From Aquatica leii (taxonomy: Eukaryota; Arthropoda; Insecta; Coleoptera; Lampyridae), in assembly GCA_035610365.1 (NCBI GenBank), contig CM069439.1:21155533-21219532 (forward strand): a DNA stretch of 64,000 bases, given 5' to 3'. Made by a program: the position numbers and the translations under genes. A model generated the notes under the pieces. It was not told where the DNA came from. It ran no database searches and was given only the letters and a program-made list of their open reading frames with translations. This document shows, one piece after another, positions 22,143 through 32,514 of this stretch. Numbering within the stretch: the stretch's first letter is position 1; every line of letters starts with the position of its first letter.

Positions 22143-23086
22143 TATAGTTAGGTAGGTACTAAAAACAATTCAATTGGTAAACAGATTTTTATTATTGTAT
22201 ATATAATATACGCTTTAATGTGAATATTCGAATTGTTGGACATTAATTAATAATTAATAAACAAATCAATTAAATTAATTTTCCTTTAATTAACATCAAC
22301 ATATATTGCTTTATGGAATTTCTACATTCCGTTATTGTGTAGTAACGAAAAAACAATTATTTTGTTAATTAAATTGTGTACGTGTATATTAATTATCTAG
22401 GAATATATGTACCTACAAAACATTTATTAATTACATACCAAATACTAAATTATGCAATACAAGCTAAACGTGTTTTACAAATAGCGTTCTAATAATCATT
22501 TTTTTGTTTTTAATAGATAAGTTATAACTTATACTATAACATATCATACAAAATGTAAACGTCTAACTGCTTGAAGCAGTTTTAACGAGTCTATACTAAA
22601 CCAATGTTCAATTTCTAGAAAACAAAATAAACTTATTTGTTAAATATAATTTTAAACAAACTAACATTATTTTACCTTGCAAGAAATTTATTTATGATAT
22701 TTATAAAATTGTGGTAGTAAATAATATTGTTAACAAACATAACTAAACCAATCTAATTAAAAATTACAAATAAAACTCATTTTTAGCAGAACAAAGATTA
22801 TAATAGCGTAATTTTTACGTCGCAGTTATGTTACTGCTATTTTTACGAAACAGTTAAAAATAACATGTAGAGTAATATTTAATTTTAGAGACAGTAACTG
22901 TAAAATCAGCAGTCATGTCAGTATTTTATAGCAGAGTTACAGCAAGTACGAAGTGTAAAATACTGCCACTTTCTTTAGTTTATTTCAGACGAACGTAATC
23001 TTGTTACATCAACTCACTCTTTCATATTCTAAGAGACATTCTAACTTGGTACTGCTATTATTAAACAACTTTTAAAAATAAAATAT
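22143..23086. other. AT-rich interval before the Penelope element
   Basis: No gene was recognised in about 940 bp. Confidence 0.5.
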
Positions 23087-23458
23087 TAATAGCGAAGGCT
23101 TCTATGGCCGGAATCTATACTAACATTAGAATGTCTTCCGGGTTTGGATCGTGTCATTGTTGTTGTAACCGAAGTTGCCAACGTTTTGCTCACTTTCGTA
23201 AGGGACTTCATCAGGACGTGAGATAAATCGCAAAACTCAAACAAGTAACCGAAATCTAACTAAGAACTTCTCAAAAGTTAGGTTATACACTTATGAAAGA
23301 AGCCATAATCTAAACACTGAAAAGGTAAGAAAGAAAACGATAACTAGAAAAAGCAAACAAAAATCTAACAAAGAACTACTACCGAGTTAGGTAATCAACT
23401 TGTGAACCAAGCCAGATTCTAAACTTCGTAGAAGTGACTTAAGAAGAAATAGTCTCCG
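23087..23458 (-). repeat. Penelope left arm (inverted)
   Basis: This is the reverse complement of 24014-24378 with scattered mismatches. It contains the more complete hammerhead-like core on the minus strand. Confidence 0.85.
23181..23221 (-). ncRNA. Hammerhead-ribozyme-like motif, left arm
   Basis: On the minus strand the core box CTGATGA (23208-23214) is followed by a stem II-like segment (AGTCCCTTACGAAAGTGAGC) and then AAAAC where GAAAC is expected. One core base is changed and stem II pairing is weakened, so this copy is probably inactive. Hammerhead motifs are documented in Penelope-like elements. Confidence 0.5.
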
Positions 23459-23484
23459 TATTTAAAGGAAAAGGATCGTTTCGG

Positions 23485-24033
23485 ATGATTAAGCTCGACC
23501 CTGATGGCAAGGATTGGAGTTTGGTTCCTCTTATTGATAAGGGTCTATCCTCTACTTACTTCCAATTTGATAACAAGTTTTACGAACAAGTTTCTGGTGC
23601 TGCTATGAGTTCTCCTCTATCACCTGTTGTAGCTAACATTTTTATGGAATCCTTTGAAACGGTTGCTTTGGAATCATCAATATTAAAACCTAAAGTGTTG
23701 TTTAGGTATGTTGACGACGCGTTTATTGTTTGGTCTCATGGTCATCTTGAATTGTCTAAGTTTCTTGATCATCTTAACAATCAACACTTAGATATCAAAT
23801 TTACTATGGAAATCGAAAGTAATGGTTCTCTTCCATTTCCTGACGTTCTTGTGACTCGTAAGCCCGACGGACTTCTGGGCCATTCTGTTTATCGCAAACC
23901 CACCCATACGGACAGATACCTTCATGCTTCGTCTCATCATCATCCTGCACAGAAACGTTCCCCCCTAACAACCGTAACCCAATCATGGCTTAACCATCCG
24001 CGACGACTCTTTTCGGAGACTATTTCTTCTTAA
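23485..24033 (+). pseudogene. Penelope reverse transcriptase fragment
   Basis: This 182-residue frame matches the Penelope RT palm and thumb. It has YFQFDNKFYEQVSGAAMSSP (normally AMGSPLSP; the Gly is Ser here), VVANIFMESFE, the active-site box FRYVDDAFIVW, and LPFPDVLVTRKPDG followed by YRKPTHTDRYLHASSHHHP. RT fingers and the GIY-YIG endonuclease are missing because both sides end in the inverted arms. The last ~20 residues are encoded by arm sequence. The YVDD aspartates are intact, but the truncation makes activity unlikely. Confidence 0.92.
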
Positions 24034-24378
24034 TTCACTTCTAAGGAGTTTAGAATCTGGCTTGGTTCACAAGTTGATTACCTAACTCGGTAGTGGTTCT
24101 TTGTTAGATTTTCCTTGGCTTTTTCAAGTTATCGTTATCTTTCTTACTTTTTCAGAGTTTAGGTTATGGCTTGTCTCACAAGTGGATAACCTAACTTTTG
24201 AGAAGTTCTTAGTTAGATTTCGATTGCTTGTTTGAGTTTTGCGATTTATCTCACGCCTTGATAAAGCCCCTTACGGAAGTGGGCGAAACGTTGGCAGCTT
24301 CTATTGCAACAAACGGTCCAAACCCGGAAGACATTCTAATGTTAGTATAGATTCCGGCCGTGGAAGCCTTCGCTATTA
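24014..24378 (+). repeat. Penelope right arm
   Basis: This is the inverted partner of 23087-23458. It carries the second hammerhead-like motif on the plus strand. Confidence 0.85.
24253..24292 (+). ncRNA. Hammerhead-ribozyme-like motif, right arm
   Basis: The core box reads TTGATAA (24258-24264; consensus CTGATGA, two changes). A perfect 4-bp stem II follows (GCCC at 24266-24269 with GGGC at 24281-24284), and then GAAA at 24285-24288 in the correct place. Together the two arms suggest an ancestral functional motif. Confidence 0.5.
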
Positions 24379-24379
24379 C

Positions 24380-25640
24380 AAAAAGACATAAGTTGATCAA
24401 AGTCACTCTGTCCTTCCATTTCACAACGCCAATATCACTGTGCAAAATCTGATTTATCTTTTTGCATGTTCTTATCTAGTTTTAGGACATCACTTGGGTA
24501 GGCTTCTCGATATGCTCTTATGGTTCCACAAACGAAAAGATTATTCTTTAGTAAATTATCCACAAGACGTATGCTAGAGAAAAAGTTGTCCAAAAATAAG
24601 CAATAGCTTTTACCAACATAAAAATGTGAAAAATCTTTCTTTTTCTCCCCAAGAGATAATTTCGTAGTGCCACTTTTTCCATTGTATATGCTGAAATTCA
24701 ACAAATATCCAGTTTCAGCACAACAACATATCAAAACTTTGAAACCTTTCTTGATAGACTTCATAGGTACTTGTCGATAGATATATGTTTCTGGATGGTG
24801 AGTAGACGCTTGGAATGGAATTTAAAAAAAATTTATTATAGGCCTCAGTTTACACAATTTATCAAACTCGGGAGAATCTCTGGTGGGCATTTTTGCATTA
24901 CTATTAGGATGAATGTGCCTTAGAATAAACAAAAATCTTTTCAATGGCATCACTTTTGCTACACATTTAAAATAAAAATTTGTATCTAGGGGCTAATACA
25001 GTTTCATGCTGGGTAGGCTATAAAAACCTATAAGTATTAATATTCCCAAAAACGCCTTGAGCTCTTTGAAAGTCATCATAGTCATCAGTGCTTTTAGCTT
25101 GAGTCTGTTTTACTATTTTCGTTAGGAATGACTAGGGTAGCAAGATGTAAAATATCGACAAAGGACTGGCGACCGAAAGTTCAACTATTTCCTTGAATTC
25201 AGTTTTCTCAAATAGTTGAGGGTTGCTTGTAATTTACGACCATTTGTAGCTCCTGCCAGTCAAATGACTTTCCTCCTGGAATACAATATCGATGTTTTGC
25301 ACATTTTAAGAACGCTCATGATTTACATTTTTTTGGTTTATTGCATCTAATATTTTGTCATCGTCTCAGTATTTAAGGCTTGTACTGAGCTGTTTTAAAA
25401 ATCGAGAGCGTTTTCTCTGGCAAATAATCAGGATCTCCTATAGAACCATCTAAATCTTTGTCAAACTCTTGACAATTCTCTGCATTTGTTTCTAATCGTG
25501 TCGATCGAGAAGAAGATTGTTTTGGATCAGTTTCTGGTACTTTCTCTTCAGAATCTTCTTCATATTTGAAATCTACAGCATATCATCCGTTATCTGTTAC
25601 ATCAATTCCTTCCGTCAAAGGTCTTTTATCATCTCTGTTG
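24380..25640 (-). pseudogene. piggyBac-2 transposase relic
   Basis: The frame 24764-24435 (minus) reads KKGFKVLICCCAETGYLLNF, CLFLDNFFSSIRLVDNLLK and CGTIRAYREAYPSDVLK, matching the PGBD4-like catalytic region (the Asp in LFLDNFF is the second catalytic Asp). IGVVKWKDR continues in a shifted frame to 24380. Further upstream, in shifted frames, are YSPSRNIYLS (near 24790) and an acidic N-terminal region (EEDSEEKVPETDPKQSSSRS, then DKDLDGSIGDPDYLPEKT) out to about 25630. Many indels and stops make it a dead copy. Its C-terminal end is cut by the Penelope insertion. Terminal repeats were not found. Confidence 0.75.
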
Positions 25641-26019
25641 TTTTTCTACATAGTTGACTGTAAATAATTGTCCGTAATCAAATAATGTTTACGATAAAAA
25701 CTTGAATTTTTAACCGAGCCGTAAAAAGTATATAAGTTTTAAAAATATTTTATCAAACCTCAAAGCTAAGATCAAAAGTTTTTAAATACATTTTCTACAA
25801 AAGCACAATAAATTTTGTGCGCATATAGCGGCACCTCACAAAACAATTATTATATTTCTAAAAGTTATCAGATAGTCCAATAAAAATTTTTTTACGCACA
25901 ACTACGTTTAACAACAACAACTTGAGAGTAACTGCTGCTTACTATATTCCTATGTGAACCTATTTAGAAGGTTTTAGACTTAGATAGTTTAGTTATCAAG
26001 CGATAGATGTCGCCCACAG
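25641..26019. other. AT-rich interval
   Basis: No feature was recognised here. It may include the 5' end of piggyBac-2. Confidence 0.4.
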
Positions 26020-28412
26020 TATAGGGGGGAAGTCCCCTAAACTCTGACGGCTCCTAAAGTCGGACAGAATTTGAATCAGTGCGAAGAAGCGCGCCAATTT
26101 GTTGCTTGTGCCGCGGTAAGGAAGCTTCACCCAAGTGAAGTGCAGGAGGGAAGTGCCAATAGCCAGTGCTGACTCGTTCGTCGTGGAGCGTGGTGCGAAT
26201 TTTGAGGTTAGTAAAAATTTTGTCCGAACAAATTTTTTGGAGTCTGTTAACAGTATTTAAAGTATGGGATGATATTCATTGTTATGAATTATTTCATCTC
26301 ATTTATGCGTTTGTTTGTGATTCATGATACACAATATGAATCAGAATTTCTTGTAAGTATTTAAGGGTCCTTAAGTTCGGACACTCTCAAGGTTTCCGGA
26401 CAGTTTTAGAGCAAGAAAGTGTTTGTGGTATTTATTGTTTTTGAGATTCAACATGGGTAAACCCAAACCGAGATGTGAGAATACCCCCAAACATGAAATA
26501 TTAAAAAAAGCCATCGATAAAGTGATGTCAAAAAAATTTTCCCTGAGAAAGTTTTCTGAAGTCTACAATGTGCCAAAAAGCACGTTGTTCCACTATATTA
26601 AAAACTTAAAACGAAAAGGAGAAATAATACTACCACTCAAAAAAGGAAAATTTGATCCAACTTTTACCAAGGAGTACGAAGAAGCTTTAATTGCGCACGT
26701 AGTGGATATGTCAAATAGGTGCATGTCTAAATTAGCTTTCGATCTCGCGGAGCAATTAAAACTGAACCATCGCTTCAATATGGCAAAGAAAACTGCTGGT
26801 AAATATTTTAACTACGATTTTATTAAACGCCATCTAGATCTCAGCTTGAAAAGACCTGAGTCAACAAGTCTGATGAGAGCTGTTGGTTTTAATAGGTTTC
26901 AAGTTGAACGGTTCTTCAACAATTTAAAATATATTTCTGAAGAAAATAATTTTGGCCCATCAAAAATTTATAACTGCAACGAGACAGGGGTCAGCACTGT
27001 TCAGAAGCAGGCTAAAGTGATGACGCTCAAAAGTAATCGTCAAGTTGGCAAGTTGACTTTTGCTGAGAGAGGTAAAAATGTGACAGTTATGTTTTGTATG
27101 AGTGGTGTTCGGGTATTTTATCTTACCACTATTTATTTTTACTAGACAGAGAGTTAATGAAAGGTTGATGATTGGTACTCCATCCGCAAGTGTAGTCTTG
27201 GCACAGCCAAATGGATGGATGAACACGGAATTCTTTTTAAAGTGGATTCAACACTTTGTGAAATTCTCAAAGCCATCTCAGGAGAAGTCTGTGCTTTTGA
27301 TTCTAGATGGTCATTGTAGTCATAAAGATCTTGCTGTTATAAGTTACGCAAAATAAAACTACGTGCACATGTTAAGCACCCCACTACACACGATCCACAG
27401 ACTGCAGCCCTTAGATAGGGTTTTTATGAAGCCATTCAAAGATGCATATTTTGAAGCATGTGGGTTGCGGATGAGGGCAAACTTCGGCGCAAGAATAACA
27501 GAATATGAAATAGCTGCCATGGTATCGCAAGCTTTCACTCGTGTTTTGGTTTGATTTTAATGCCCTGAAATCCTGCTTCTGAATCGAAATGTTTTCACAG
27601 ATTTAGATTTTCTGCCATCACTTGTAACCGAAGTGTCTATGCAGTCTGATACTGAACTACAGCATCAGACTTCAGCAACTAAAGGTAATATTTGCAATGA
27701 TGCCAATACGAGTACATTTGAAGATCTGTCTCAGGAGCCTTTCGACGTCAATGAAAAAGAGAATGTTGATATTCAACCGTCAATAAGCAAAGAAATTGTC
27801 ACTATAATTCATCAGATATCACTAGTCCCAAGCGCTGCAGCAAAGAGAGGCACGAGTCGACAACGAATAGCTGAGAAAAGTGAAATTTTAACGTTATCTC
27901 CTTACAAAAATGCGCTCATTGAAGATAAGGCAACAAAGGCTAAGCCTGCTGTAGTTAAAATGCAACAACTAAAAGGCAAGAAAACTAACGACCCGACTAA
28001 AAAAACAAAATCAACTGTAACTCCAAAGACAGCGATATCTCAAACATCAAAATCATCAACATCAGTGACTGAAAAAATAAGTTGTTTAATCAGCTTAGAA
28101 GACAGTGATTAAGATTGGGTTTGCTGTCAAGTTTGCAATGAGTATGCTCATGAAGCGTGTGCTGATGTTGAAGAGCACTCAGATAGCACATTTGTGATTT
28201 TTGCAGGCTGTAGGTACCCACAATATTAAAGTTTTGGGATTTTATAGAAAACATTCCTGTTTATAACCAAAGTTTATTAAAATTATGATTAGTTTTCTTT
28301 ATTAACTAGTGACTATTGTAATAGATATTGTAACAACATTGTTTGTTAAAATAATGTTTAAGTTTAAAAATGAACGAAAAGTTGGCTGTCCGTTATTAGG
28401 GGACCTTTTTAA
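26020..28412 (+). mobile_element. pogo-type DNA transposon, decayed
   Basis: The left end near 26024 reads GGGGGGAAGTCCCCTAA. The right end contains TTAGGGGACC, whose complement is GGTCCCCTAA. Both sides carry further CGGACAG/CTGTCCG subterminal motifs (26071, 26369-26402, 28388). Between them is a plus-strand transposase pseudogene. Exact termini are uncertain by a few bases. Confidence 0.7.
26453..28226 (+). pseudogene. pogo/Tigger-type transposase with PHD-like C-terminus
   Basis: The start at 26453 (context AACATGGGT) fits better than an upstream in-frame ATG at 26423. The N-terminus is a psq-type helix-turn-helix (FSLRKFSEVYNVPKSTLFHY) followed by a CENP-B-like DNA-binding part. The DDE_1 domain shows YNCNETGVSTVQ, where the first catalytic residue of the usual NCDETG is Asn. 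After a frameshift near 27130 come LLILDGHCSHKDL (second Asp), a TAA at 27353-27355, and LQPLDRVFMKPFKDAYFEAC (third Asp). After another break (about 27552-27600) comes a Ser/Thr/Lys-rich linker. A single TAA at 28110-28112 separates a cysteine-rich end (WVCCQVCNEYAHEAC), similar to the PHD-like tail of insect pogo transposases. Confidence 0.85.
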
Positions 28413-28739
28413 AAACGTTCATTTTTCTATGTTAATTATTCTTTATTATCTAGTACATATAACGTGACAATAACTGCTGATATATCTGTGTTGATTAGTT
28501 ATATAGTAGACAGCTCATTAAAGAGAAATAAACAAATTAATCTATAACACGATTTTTAAAATTTTTGTTATTCTGTAAATGTCCGGTTCTTGGGTACCTT
28601 TCCCTATGTTTAATGTTTAGAAAGAAGTGGAATGCACACCAGAGAATCTTAAAGCATAATTTTATAACGAAGTGGAAAAATAATAACCCACTTACACATG
28701 AATAGTTAACTATTCGATAAGTTAGGGTGTCAAAAACTA
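28413..28739. other. Interval after the pogo element
   Basis: AT-rich DNA. A minus-strand frame (28746-28537) is Phe/Leu-rich with no family signature. Confidence 0.45.
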
Positions 28740-29338
28740 TATACAATTATAAAAAATAACAAAATAGAAACATAATAACAGCAACAAAAAGACGTAGAAG
28801 AAAACGAAAAAGAACAGCAATCTTAAAAAAAAATTAAAAGAAAAACCAAAAGTTTACAAACAACAAAAAGCTTTCGGAAAACCCAGATTGTAGATTAAGA
28901 ACGTAACCAAGCAAAGAAACAAGCAAACAAAGCGTTTAAAAAGTGAAAAAGAAATATTTAAAACATAACTATGTTTACATGGCGTAAATAAATTATTATT
29001 ATTATTATTATTAAAATACGAAAAAAAAAAAATAAAAGTAATAACTACAAAAAATGTAAAATTATAACAAAAGAAAAAAGAGAAGAGAGAGAAAATCCGA
29101 AAAATAATATAAAAAGCAGAGTCAACAGCAGAAAAGCTTTAAAAAAGTAGTAAAAGAAGATATAATACAAAACAGATTAACGGAAAAGAAAGAATTATAA
29201 ATTAACAAACATTATTAATAGAACATAGAGAGGAGAAGAAATTGCGTTTGAAGAAAGACTAAAAACGAGAATAGAAGGAAAACGTTTATTGCTGGACGAC
29301 CAAGTAAAGTTAGACAAGAATTAAATAAATTATATATA

Positions 29339-30144
29339 TGTTACGGGCCAATCCGGAAATAGGACAGATCGCGAAATGCCAGGTCAAATCGCAAATTGAC
29401 CGATTACTTTGGGCAAATCTTGAAATTTTCTACAATTTCTGGATTTGTCTGGACAGATCATGATTCGCCCAGTATATATTGCGCAATATGCGATTTCGTC
29501 CTCCGTGTCCGCACGTTGTGTGCGCTAAGTGTAATATGTCAAATAACTCATTAGTATGTACATAGTACTTAATTTCTCCGTTTGTTTTATTTGTAGCAAC
29601 AATGAATTTTTTGAAGTCGCCAATGACTAATATATCGAATCGTTTTAATCTTCTGTAATCGTCGTTAGTTTTCTTTAACCATTTCTTTGCCTAAAAGTAA
29701 ATTAAGTTTAGATTTCTTTATTTTCGTTTTTTTGTTGCCATAACTACCTACATGAGATTAAAACTGTGAATATTACTCACCCCTTCAACTTCTGCGATTA
29801 TACTTAAATAATTATCGTACGTAATGAAATCACTCAAATCCCCTTTTGTTAATTCGCTCAATTTTTGTGCGAATTGATCTTTCATTTCTGTAATTTCAAC
29901 CATCTTCAACGTTTACTGCACAAGCACCTGTTTAACTAATTGCAGGTTATACCTAAGCATTAGCAGTTAACGGTATAACGATCGGCTCGAACCAGGTTTG
30001 CTCGAAACTCGATTGTCACTTTGCGATGTCCCGGGAAAAAGCGGAAATTACTGTTTTTAGTAGATTTGACCACCTGAAGAGGTCATATCGCGATTTGTCC
30101 GGGCACTTTGAGATATGCCTTCACTTTGTGTTCTGTTCCTAACA
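29339..30144 (-). mobile_element. Ginger-like DNA element with TATA target duplication
   Basis: The ends are TGTTACGGG... and ...CCTAACA, flanked on both sides by TATA (29335-29338 and 30145-30148). Inner inverted similarity includes GGACAGATCGCGAAATG on the left and the complement of CATATCGCGATTTGTCC on the right. TGTnR ends and 4-bp duplications are described for Ginger elements, which encode a Gypsy-type integrase. The enclosed minus-strand gene has the integrase-type zinc region but no DDE core, so this is a short non-autonomous derivative. Confidence 0.65.
29430..29903 (-). CDS. Two-exon gene with H2C2 integrase-type N-terminus (KRBA2/Ginger-like)
   Basis: Exon 1 is 29903-29781 (41 codons, phase 0) and exon 2 is 29690-29430. 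The 90-bp intron between them begins GTGAGT and ends TTTTAG. The spliced product is 127 residues. Exon 1 contains LSDFITYDNYLSIIAEVEG. Exon 2 continues KKTNDDYRRLKRFDILVIGD, KYYVHTNELFDIL and HLAHTTCGHGGRNRILRNIY. This is the region preceding and including the histidines of the H2C2 zinc domain, in the arrangement I associate with KRBA2-like and Ginger-type proteins. The frame stops (TAG) before the cysteines and the DDE core. Both exons keep frame, so either the truncated form was maintained or the copy is young. No RNA evidence is available. Confidence 0.65.
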
Positions 30145-30529
30145 TATACACACATGAACGCAAAAATCAATAAAATTGTATATTTTATAGTTTGTAGACC
30201 TAAAAGCTGCTTTCGATAATACAAATAGAAAAAAAAACTATTTGTATTCCTAAATACACAAAAAATAACATAAGTAAAATCAAACCAAGAAATAAAACAA
30301 ACAAATCATTTTGAATAAAGAAAGTTCTAAAGCAAAAATGTTCATTAACATTAACAAAAAAACCTAAAATAATGAAATGTAGAAAGAAGAAAGAAATAAT
30401 TGTTATGATATGCAGACAAATTAGATTTATTAGCAAAAGATATAAAAAAAAAATACAAAAGTTCGGAAAAAAACTTTGAAACATTACGAAAAAGAAACTA
30501 CTTTTTGACAATCTTTTCAGTGTCATATA

Positions 30530-32451
30530 CAGTGTGTCCGAAAAGTATGGAATATATTATACAGGTCGATAAATATGCACTTTACACGAAAAAGTTGTAA
30601 ATAAAAGTTGTTTATCACTTAGTTATCTACCATCTGGGAGATATCAATTTAAATTTTTGCTGTAAACAAAATCGCAACGAATAACACTTACATTTTTTTA
30701 AATGGCAAGGCACGTCTTTATTATACTCATTTGATAAAGTCTTTTTTTCTCTTTTCAACCATATGAAACTTGAATACCTTTACATCAAAAAATTTTCAAG
30801 AAAAACAAGGACATGTCTAACAAATTTATTTTACTGAGCAGTATTAATCAGGTACGTAATATGTAGTATTGAAACAATTGAATGCACTGTCACAATAGCA
30901 AATACTAAACTTTAAATATCTTTACATAAAATTGTTATAACAAAAAAATGTATTTAAACTAAACTTACAATAAATGTTCAAAATGTAAACCATTCATAAT
31001 TTGACAGTGGTAAATTCGATTTTTAAAACCATCGATTGCTTTTGAAATCATATCTCGAGTTATAGCTCTTATCTCAACTCTAATGCGATTTTTCAAATCT
31101 TCAACATTATCAGGTCTATTTACATAAATTTTGCTTTTAATATAGCCCCAAAGAAAAAAAATCTAGTGGACTTAAATCCGGCGAGCGAGCAGGCCATTCT
31201 ATCGTACCTCTTCTGCTTATCCATGTATTTTGAAAAGTATTATTAAGAAAGTGGCGGACATTAATACCAAAATGTGCAGGTGCCCCGTCTTGTTGAAGCC
31301 ATATTCTGTTATGAGGTATATCTGGATCTACTTCATGTGGAACTAACTCGGCCAAAGCAGGAACTAACTCAAATCTTAAGAAATCGAGATAAATATTCGC
31401 CGTTAAGCTACCTTCAAAAAAATATGGCCCCAAAATTTGACTTCCAATCATTCCTACCCAGACGTTGACTTTCTGCTGGTATTGGGTGTGTCCTTCTAGA
31501 TACCAGTGAGGATTTTGTGAAGACCAGTAACGTGTGTTTTGTTTGTTAATTGTGCCGTTTAAACAAAACGTGGCCTCATCAGTAAAAAGGATATTTTTAT
31601 GAAAATGTGCATCTCGTTCAAGTTTGTTTGTTATTGTTTCACAAAAATCCAGCCTTCTGTCCAAATAGTCTTCAAATAATTCTTGAACTACACAAGCTTT
31701 ATAAGGATGAAATTTTTCTTTTTTTAAAACGTCATGTACAGTCGATTTATTCAAATTATGGTCTCTAGCAATTTGCCGAACAGAAATTTGTAGATTTTCC
31801 TCAACAGACAAGAACACATTTTCTCGTTCGACATTACTTAGTGACAAAGGTCTACCAGTTCTACTCGCATCTTTCACCGAACCTGTCTCTTGAAATTTCC
31901 GCCAAATTTTGCTTACCGTGGACTGCGAAATGTTTAATTCTGGATGCAAGTTATTAAATAAATTACATACTTCGTCTTGGGTTCTTCTTCTATCTCCATA
32001 TCCCAGAATTATTAACATTTCAATTCTATGTTTTTCAGATAATTGAGCCATATTTCAAGCACTGACAAATAGCAAAGTGTGACAGTGTTCTAAAGTGCAT
32101 TCAATTGTTTCAATGCTACATATTACGTACCTGATTAATACTGCTCAGTAAAATAAATTTGTTAGACATGTCCATGTTTTTCTTGAAAATTTTTTGATGT
32201 AAAGGTATTCAAGTTTTATATGGTTGAAAAGAGAAAAAAAGACTCTATCAAATGAGTATAATAAAGACGTGCCTTGCCATTTAAAAAATGTAAGTGTTAT
32301 TCGTTGCGATTTTGTTTACAGCAAAAATTTAAATTGATATCTCCCAGGTGGTAGATAACTAAGTGATAAACAACTTTTATTTACAACTTTTTCGTGTAAA
32401 GTGCATATTTATCGACCTGTATAATATATTCCATACTTTTCGGACACACTG
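30530..32451 (-). mobile_element. DD41D mariner-a, long terminal inverted repeats
   Basis: The left end is TA (30528-30529) followed by CAGTGTGTCCGAAAAGTATG. The right end is the complement followed by TA (32452-32453). The inverted repeats extend about 360 bp inward (30530-30890 and 32090-32451) with few differences, unusually long for mariners. The 1,922-bp unit contains one transposase gene on the minus strand. It sits in the decayed LINE. Confidence 0.95.
30965..32051 (-). pseudogene. mariner-a (DD41D) transposase, one homopolymer frameshift
   Basis: The start is MAQLSEKHRIEML at 32051. The N-terminal half has two helix-turn-helix segments (ELNISQSTVSKIWRKF, LNKSTVHDVLK) with a GRP linker. 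The catalytic residues are ILFTDEATF, WLQQDGAPAHF and ARSPDLSPLDFF, with 41 residues between the second and third Asp, hence DD41D. After PLDFF the frame is lost because the plus strand has eight A at 31154-31161 where seven would keep the frame. Beyond that the C-terminus continues openly to a stop at 30965-30967, ending in GLHFEHLL. All other codons are open. It may be a real mutation or a sequencing error. Confidence 0.93.
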
Positions 32452-32514
32452 TATACTGAACCGAAACTTCAGAATAGAAAAAAAATTAGTGGCCACAAAA
32501 AAAGCAACAAAATA

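Larger units (their letters stand above)
23087..24378 (+). mobile_element. Penelope-like element with inverted arms
   Basis: Two long inverted arms (23087-23458 and 24014-24378) enclose a reverse-transcriptase fragment. The outer ends are TAATAGCGAAGGCTTC and its complement. Penelope-like elements are known to carry pseudo-LTRs that can be inverted, and 5'-truncated copies are common. The arms include hammerhead-like sequences. The GIY-YIG endonuclease normally following RT is absent. The right arm abuts a piggyBac relic whose frame stops at 24380, so insertion into that relic is likely. Confidence 0.82.

Noticed and set aside
28985-29015. Possible regulatory ATT repeat
   Set aside because: Simple (TTA)n microsatellite within A-rich decayed LINE sequence.
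30200-30526. 108-residue Phe/Leu-rich minus-strand frame resembling a membrane protein
   Set aside because: It is the antisense of A-rich LINE sequence that contains the RT motif FVDLKAAFD on the plus strand.
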